Position numbers and translations under genes: made by a program. Shown here piece by piece: positions 62,678 through 64,000 of a DNA stretch of 64,000 bases. Under the pieces are notes generated by a model that did not search any database, was not told the origin of the DNA, and saw only the letters and a list, made by a program, of their open reading frames with translations. Each line of letters starts with the position of its first letter. Position 1 is the first letter of the stretch. Origin of the DNA: Argyresthia goedartella (Eukaryota; Arthropoda; Insecta; Lepidoptera; Argyresthiidae); NCBI GenBank assembly GCA_949825045.1, contig OX463824.1:27436001-27500000 (forward strand). Direction: 5' to 3'.

Positions 62678-62930
62678 AAATGACCACCAAAATATTTTTT
62701 TCCTACCCAAAATGGTCTGATCATCAAAAATTGCAGCAAATATCAGGGCAAAATACTGCGGTAGCTTAGGTGAAGGGTAAAGGGGGTGAGCGAAGCGAAG
62801 TGTTGCGAACGTGTTAGGTTGAACATGTAAGAACAACAAAAAATACTTAAAACATAAACTTAAGTCACAAAACATAAAATGAGTTTGGTGATCATTTATC
62901 CAAACACAATTTGGTGATAGTTTACTAATT
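62678..62930 (+). repeat. Dispersed repeat R3, copy 3
   Basis: AATGACCACCAAAATATTTT, then TCAGGGCAAAATACTGCGGT, GTGAGCGAAGCGAAG and GGTTGAACATGTAAGAACAA, closely matching 5274-5545. The tail has TTTGGTGATCATTTATCC followed by AAACACAATTTGGTGATAG. Confidence 0.88.
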
Positions 62931-64000
62931 CTAGAGGTCGTTTCGAATTTATTGGTAGGTCCGTTTTTGGTGATCTTAAACATAAGCCATTGTTTTATTC
63001 TATTTCAACATCGTCCTGTCCCTATTTTTTTTTCGTTTTGTTTAATTACTTTAAGTGGTTAAGTTTTCTTTCACGATGGTACGGGATTCTTCGTGTGTGA
63101 GTTCGACCCGCACTTGACCGAAAATCATCTTTATTTAAAAAATAACGTTGTACGTTAGTCTTACTAAATCTCTAAAATGTCCCAAGCAATTTGAATAATT
63201 TATATTCACATTTATTCTCCTCAGTCCGGAGGAGGTTGAAGTAAACAGAAAATAAGATATAACGCAGAGGAACAGCAAAAAATAAAAAAATATTTTGTGC
63301 GAGAAGTAGAAAAGTCTTGCCTTCCTGTCGCTAGATGGCGTAGGTATAGATGATTCAAACTTCTTTGGCATTGATTAATTAGGTAATACGTTCTCTTTGT
63401 TGGTAGCGGACTTGTTTCACAGCAGTGCGGTGCCTATATTTGCTACGCAAAGGAGAGATGCGTTAGCAGCGGATCTGACCCACTACCGATATGAAAATTA
63501 CCAAGTAACTCTTTATTACTAATTTTCTTGCCAACGCGAACGTTGAGGGTAAGGCCATATAACTTAGTTTACAATACAATTTTGGTACCTAGGGCCTAAT
63601 TCCGGTACACAATAACAGCTCCATGACAATTACATTACGATTACGGTCAACTTTACATATCCAATATCTGACGATTATTATTTTTACATTTTTGTCCACG
63701 AATAGCACCTACGATTTAGCTGCCTACTGGGATGTATACAGGACGTTATTAAATGAAAGATATCGATAAAAATAATTAGAATGTTTCTTAATTATACATA
63801 CTTAACTTACGTAGGTACACATGAAATCTGTCTAGGCGACATTAAAAAATGAAAGATAATAAAGATCACTATGACAGTAATTATTAATCTTACCAAATAA
63901 AATTCTTATTTTCTATAATCAGTCTCCAAATATAAAGTTTATTGCAAAATCAGCCTTTATTAAATCTTATCTAATAATAACACTTTCTTATTTTTTATAT
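62931..64000. other. No gene; one dispersed-repeat scrap
   Basis: 63070-63120 on the minus strand contains TCAAGTGCGGGTCGAACTC and CGAAGAATCCCGTACCATCG, a fragment of the CAAGTGCGAGTCGG repeat. The rest is AT-rich without recognised coding frames. Confidence 0.5.

Overview
The window looks like repeat-rich nuclear DNA of an arthropod, most likely a moth or butterfly (Lepidoptera). No host gene was recognised. Almost every coding trace belongs to a transposable element, and the set present (CR1/L2-like, LOA-like and Jockey-like LINEs, BEL/Pao and Ty3/gypsy LTR elements, mariner, tRNA-derived SINEs, CAAGTGCGAGTCGGACTCG-type dispersed repeats) matches insect, particularly lepidopteran, genomes. 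The organism call is inference from element families; no species marker is visible.

Layout. 0.5-2.4 kb: a broken Jockey-like LINE on the minus strand. 2.5-8.9 kb: mostly non-coding DNA with SINEs, LINE 3' ends and dispersed repeats. 8.9-11.9 kb: a 5'-truncated LINE ('family A', CR1/L2-like) carrying a SINE whose junction is rearranged by fold-backs. 12-15.6 kb: SINE and LINE tails, a palindromic dispersed repeat (R1) and a 132-bp tandem array. 15.64-19.12 kb: a decayed Ty3/gypsy element with a 4-bp target duplication. 19.99-20.5 and 30.85-31.4 kb: two copies of a ~530-bp repeat (R2). 21.93-25.92 kb: a mariner element interrupted by a minus-strand family-A LINE, with its own deletion derivative (a MITE) at 26.7 kb. 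27-30 kb: LINE and Tc1-like transposase fragments. 32.02-37.94 kb: a full-length LOA-type LINE with a 13-bp target duplication, inserted in an R1 repeat. 38.3-41.9 kb: a minus-strand CR1-group LINE with ORF1 and ORF2.

43.66-61.9 kb is one nested structure. A minus-strand LINE ('family B', an esterase-like ORF1 plus endonuclease/RT) was invaded at two places. The first insert (46412-54605) is a 5'-truncated plus-strand LINE ('family C'), itself split by a complete BEL/Pao element (46934-54197) with 545-bp LTRs. The second insert (54719-60989) is a DNA transposon with terminal inverted repeats, a 6-bp target duplication, subterminal repeats and a transposase-like gene I match only to uncharacterised arthropod proteins. 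That transposon is itself split by a full-length, single-ORF family-A LINE (55626-59257). For all four insertions a target-site duplication is visible, and mentally removing the insert plus one duplication returns the disrupted host reading frame.

The most novel item is the DNA transposon at 54719-60989. Its ends, target duplication, repeated subterminal motif and a protein with an Asp-Asp-Asp/Glu pattern together suggest an under-described cut-and-paste family. Other items worth attention are a single in-frame UAG between BEL gag and pol, a catalytic Asp-to-Ala change in the LOA reverse transcriptase, and several perfect short-loop inverted duplications that look like template-switch scars.
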